A program made the position numbers and the translations under genes. Shown here piece by piece: positions 62,156-64,000 of a DNA stretch of 64,000 nucleotides. Origin of the DNA: an uncultured Bacteroidia bacterium. Its GTDB lineage: Bacteria; Bacteroidota; Bacteroidia; Bacteroidales; F082. The stretch's first letter is position 1. Each line of letters starts with the position of its first letter. The stretch covers positions 1 to 64,000 of the forward strand of contig CACZZO010000001.1 in the NCBI GenBank assembly GCA_902785755.1. The letters run 5' to 3'. A model generated the notes under the pieces. The model ran no database searches. It had not been told where the DNA came from and was given only the letters and a program-made list of their open reading frames with translations.

Positions 62156-63175
62156 TTAATACTCATAGTGTTCATACTTCATAATAATCTCTTCCATTTT
62201 CGCCGAAAGCGAGCTGACTTCCATCTTGTAGGCCTGCTCGATGCACTTCTCCACCGCCGTGGCCTTGCTGGAGCCGTGGCCTTTCACCACCGTTTTCTCC
62301 GTACCGAGGAGTACGCTGCCGCCGTAGTTCTGGTAGTTCATAAACTCCTTTTCTTCCATGAACATCCGCTTCATCAGCAAGGCACCCAACTTGTAAATCG
62401 GCCTCGAATAGATGTCCTTCTTCAGCTTTTTCAACAGTTCCAAGGCCGTGCCTTCGGTGGTTTTCACCAACACATTGCCCGAAAAACCGTCGCACACCAC
62501 CACGTCGTAGTTGCCCGAAAGCAGGTCACGGCTCTCCATGTTGCCCACAAAATGGATTTCGGGCGTTTCACTCAGCAAAAAGTGTGCCTTTTGTCGGATT
62601 TCGTCGCCTTTTTCTGCTTCTTTTCCTACATTGAGCAATGCAACTCGCGGTTTTTCAATGTTATAGACTTTTTTCATGTAAAGGCTCGACATGATGGCGA
62701 ATTGCCTCAAATGTTCCGGCGTGACCTCCACATTCGCGCCGCTGTCGCAGATTCCTACGATTCCGCCGTCCATGGTGGGCAGGATGGGGCAGAAGGCGGG
62801 GCGAATCACGCCTTTCACGCGCCCGATGCGGGTCAAGGCTGCCGCCACAAGCGCACCCGTGGAACCTGTGCTGACCATCGCGTTAATGTCGTCGCGGTCG
62901 CGCAGCAGGCGCACGGCCTTGATCATCGAACTTTCCTTTTTCAAACGGATAGCATCGATGGGGCGTTCCTCGCAGCCGATGACCTCTGGCGCGTGGACGA
63001 TTTCGAGGTGTGAAGCGTCGTAGGTCTTGGTTTTCAAGTAGTTCTGCAAGGTGGCTTCGTCGCCAGTAAGAATCAGATGCAGGTCGGGCATCTTGGCCAT
63101 GGCTGCTAATGCTCCGTCCACGTTGGCCTCGGGGCTGTGGTCGCCGCCGAAACAATCGATTATTATTTTAATCAT
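62156..63175 (-). CDS. plsX: Phosphate acyltransferase PlsX
   Basis: 339 residues. IIIDCFGGDHSPEANVDGA start, SGSTGALVAAALTRIGRVKG, GICDSGANVEVTPEHL, VCDGFSGNVLVKTTEGT and GTEKTVVKGHGSSKA. Makes acyl-phosphate for phosphatidic acid synthesis. Flanked on both sides by repeat elements. Normally grouped with rpmF or fabH; neither is visible. Confidence 0.95.
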   Translation of the reverse strand: MIKIIIDCFGGDHSPEANVDGALAAMAKMPDLHLILTGDEATLQNYLKTKTYDASHLEIVHAPEVIGCEERPIDAIRLKKESSMIKAVRLLRDRDDINAMVSTGSTGALVAAALTRIGRVKGVIRPAFCPILPTMDGGIVGICDSGANVEVTPEHLRQFAIMSSLYMKKVYNIEKPRVALLNVGKEAEKGDEIRQKAHFLLSETPEIHFVGNMESRDLLSGNYDVVVCDGFSGNVLVKTTEGTALELLKKLKKDIYSRPIYKLGALLMKRMFMEEKEFMNYQNYGGSVLLGTEKTVVKGHGSSKATAVEKCIEQAYKMEVSSLSAKMEEIIMKYEHYEY

Positions 63176-63196
63176 GTTTGTGTCTTTGTTTTGCTG

Positions 63197-63298
63197 TCAC
63201 CCCTACGGGGTTTTGGATTTGGTTTCGTTTTTTGTCGGCAGTCGGCAGGGGTTTACACCGCCTGCCTATTATTCTGTCACCCCTACGGGGTTCCCCCC
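63197..63298. repeat. Repeat elements upstream of plsX
   Basis: CACCCCTACGGGGTT at about 63199-63213, then GGCAGGGGTTTACACCGCC-TGCC (63243-63266) and again CACCCCTACGGGGTT (63280-63294). Same family as 62039-62155. Confidence 0.75.
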
Positions 63299-63299
63299 A

Positions 63300-63372
63300 A
63301 CTCTCAACTATAAACTATAAACTATAAACTATAAACTTTCAACTGACTCTAAACTCTAAACCCTAAACTCTC
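63300..63372. repeat. ATAAACT / TCTAAAC heptamer array
   Basis: At least four ACTATAA units, then CTCTAAA and CCCTAAA units. The array reaches into the last codons of the acetyltransferase-like gene and supplies its stop codon (TAG in the reverse of CTAAACTC). Confidence 0.75.
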
Positions 63373-64000
63373 AACACCTTAACGTAGCACCTACGCCGTT
63401 TAATCTTCTCTTCGTCAAACCGTTTCCACTGGTTTTGTATCGCGTAATTCTCCTCCAAGTTGGCGTTGGTTTCGGCATAATCGATACGTTTGAGCATCTT
63501 CATCATCTCGGCGGAAATGATGACGCTCACGCCACGGTTGAGCCATTCCGGTTCCACACCGATAAGGCACAGGTCGATGACGTTGGGCTTTTTCAAGGCC
63601 TTGAGCAGCCTTATTAATGTAAGAGGTGTAAGTCGCCCGCCCGAAGGTCGCACTGCATCGGCGATGGCGGGGAAAGCCAGCCCGAAGCAAATCATCTTGT
63701 CGTTTTCGTCGAGGATGACGGCGGCGTATTTCACGTCGATGACGAGCTTGAAGTTGTCGATCATCATCTTTTTCATGCCTTCGGTGAAGGGCACGGTGCC
63801 GTAGAGCAGTTCGTAGGACTTGTCGAGCAATTCGAAAATGCCGTCGGCGTATTTCTTGATGAATTCGTTGGTGTTGCGTGCCGTTCCGAGGTGCAGGTTG
63901 TAACGTTTCATCACGAAGGCGGCTAACTTATCGACCTCGCCGTCATAATCTTTGGGAATACGCAAGCGACTGCCCGTCCAGTCCACGTCTTTTTGGTAAC
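63363..64000 (-). CDS. Acetyltransferase-like conserved Bacteroidetes protein (5' end beyond window)
   Basis: Visible residues: ...QKDVDWTGSRLRIPKDYDG to ...YVKVLRV, 212 codons, open at the window edge, where the frame continues without a start. FIKKYADGIFELLDKSYELLYGTVPFTEG, DENDKMICFGLAFPAI, CLIGVEPEWLNRGVSVIISAEMMK and ANLEENYAIQNQWKRF resemble GNAT-fold proteins of about 380-400 residues conserved across Bacteroidetes; the acetyl-CoA loop is not obvious. A function cannot be given. Confidence 0.6.
   Translation of the reverse strand, partial: YQKDVDWTGSRLRIPKDYDGEVDKLAAFVMKRYNLHLGTARNTNEFIKKYADGIFELLDKSYELLYGTVPFTEGMKKMMIDNFKLVIDVKYAAVILDENDKMICFGLAFPAIADAVRPSGGRLTPLTLIRLLKALKKPNVIDLCLIGVEPEWLNRGVSVIISAEMMKMLKRIDYAETNANLEENYAIQNQWKRFDEEKIKRRRCYVKVLRV

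Overview
The window looks like a chromosomal segment of a member of the Bacteroidetes, most likely order Bacteroidales. Evidence: genes are preceded by the Bacteroidetes sigma-factor -7 element (TAnnTTTG) instead of Shine-Dalgarno sites; many predicted exported proteins carry a type IX secretion (T9SS) C-terminal sorting domain; the Bacteroidetes-specific order rng / HU / mutY / ssb / gldE / gldD is present; and two gingipain-family (C25) proteases, a PG-type tryptophanase, imelysin and a ResB-CcsA fusion occur. No rRNA, tRNA, CRISPR array, prophage or complete insertion sequence was seen.

Layout. 0-9.5 kb: tail of a surface protein, a cysteate-synthase-like enzyme (possibly for sulfonolipids), a T9SS protein, a cytochrome c maturation fusion, and a porin / imelysin / di-haem oxidoreductase operon, followed by a broken membrane-protein/lipoprotein pair. 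The porin operon, the cytochrome c gene and a probable small RNA share one operator-promoter architecture. 9.5-17 kb: tryptophanase and a MntP-like transporter lie between two inverted secreted endonuclease I paralogs; corA follows. 17-30 kb: secreted proteins on the minus strand, two C25 proteases, an M14 carboxypeptidase and another T9SS cargo; three share a C-terminal double-repeat module. 30-36 kb: the gldD-gldE-ssb-mutY cluster facing HU, a 29-residue ribosomal-type basic protein and RNase E/G. 36-43 kb: a remnant AbiE-type toxin-antitoxin locus, a TPR signalling lipoprotein and two tandem T9SS paralogs. 43-50 kb: an Rpn nuclease, trpS, a MazF-like toxin pair, hflX, tatD, frr, a deleted GT39-like gene and pyrH. 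50.3-57.7 kb: accessory island with two convergent AAA+ ATPase-nuclease genes, each with its own tandem repeats just upstream of its promoter, a candidate long structured RNA, three AT-rich genes, and an AlbA_2 regulator flanked by direct repeats. 57.7-64 kb: secA, a LolA-like gene coupled to an acyl carrier protein, plsX, and a truncated (window edge) acetyltransferase-like gene.

Dispersed short repeats are unusually abundant: palindromes built on CCTTCGACAGGCTCAGGG, ATTGCTTCGTTCCTCGCAAT and CCCCTACGGGG, plus heptanucleotide arrays. Several enter coding sequence: one interrupts the ccsA fusion in frame, one replaces the sorting domain of an endonuclease, and one supplies a stop codon. All functional calls rest on reading translated sequence and motifs; no database search was possible.
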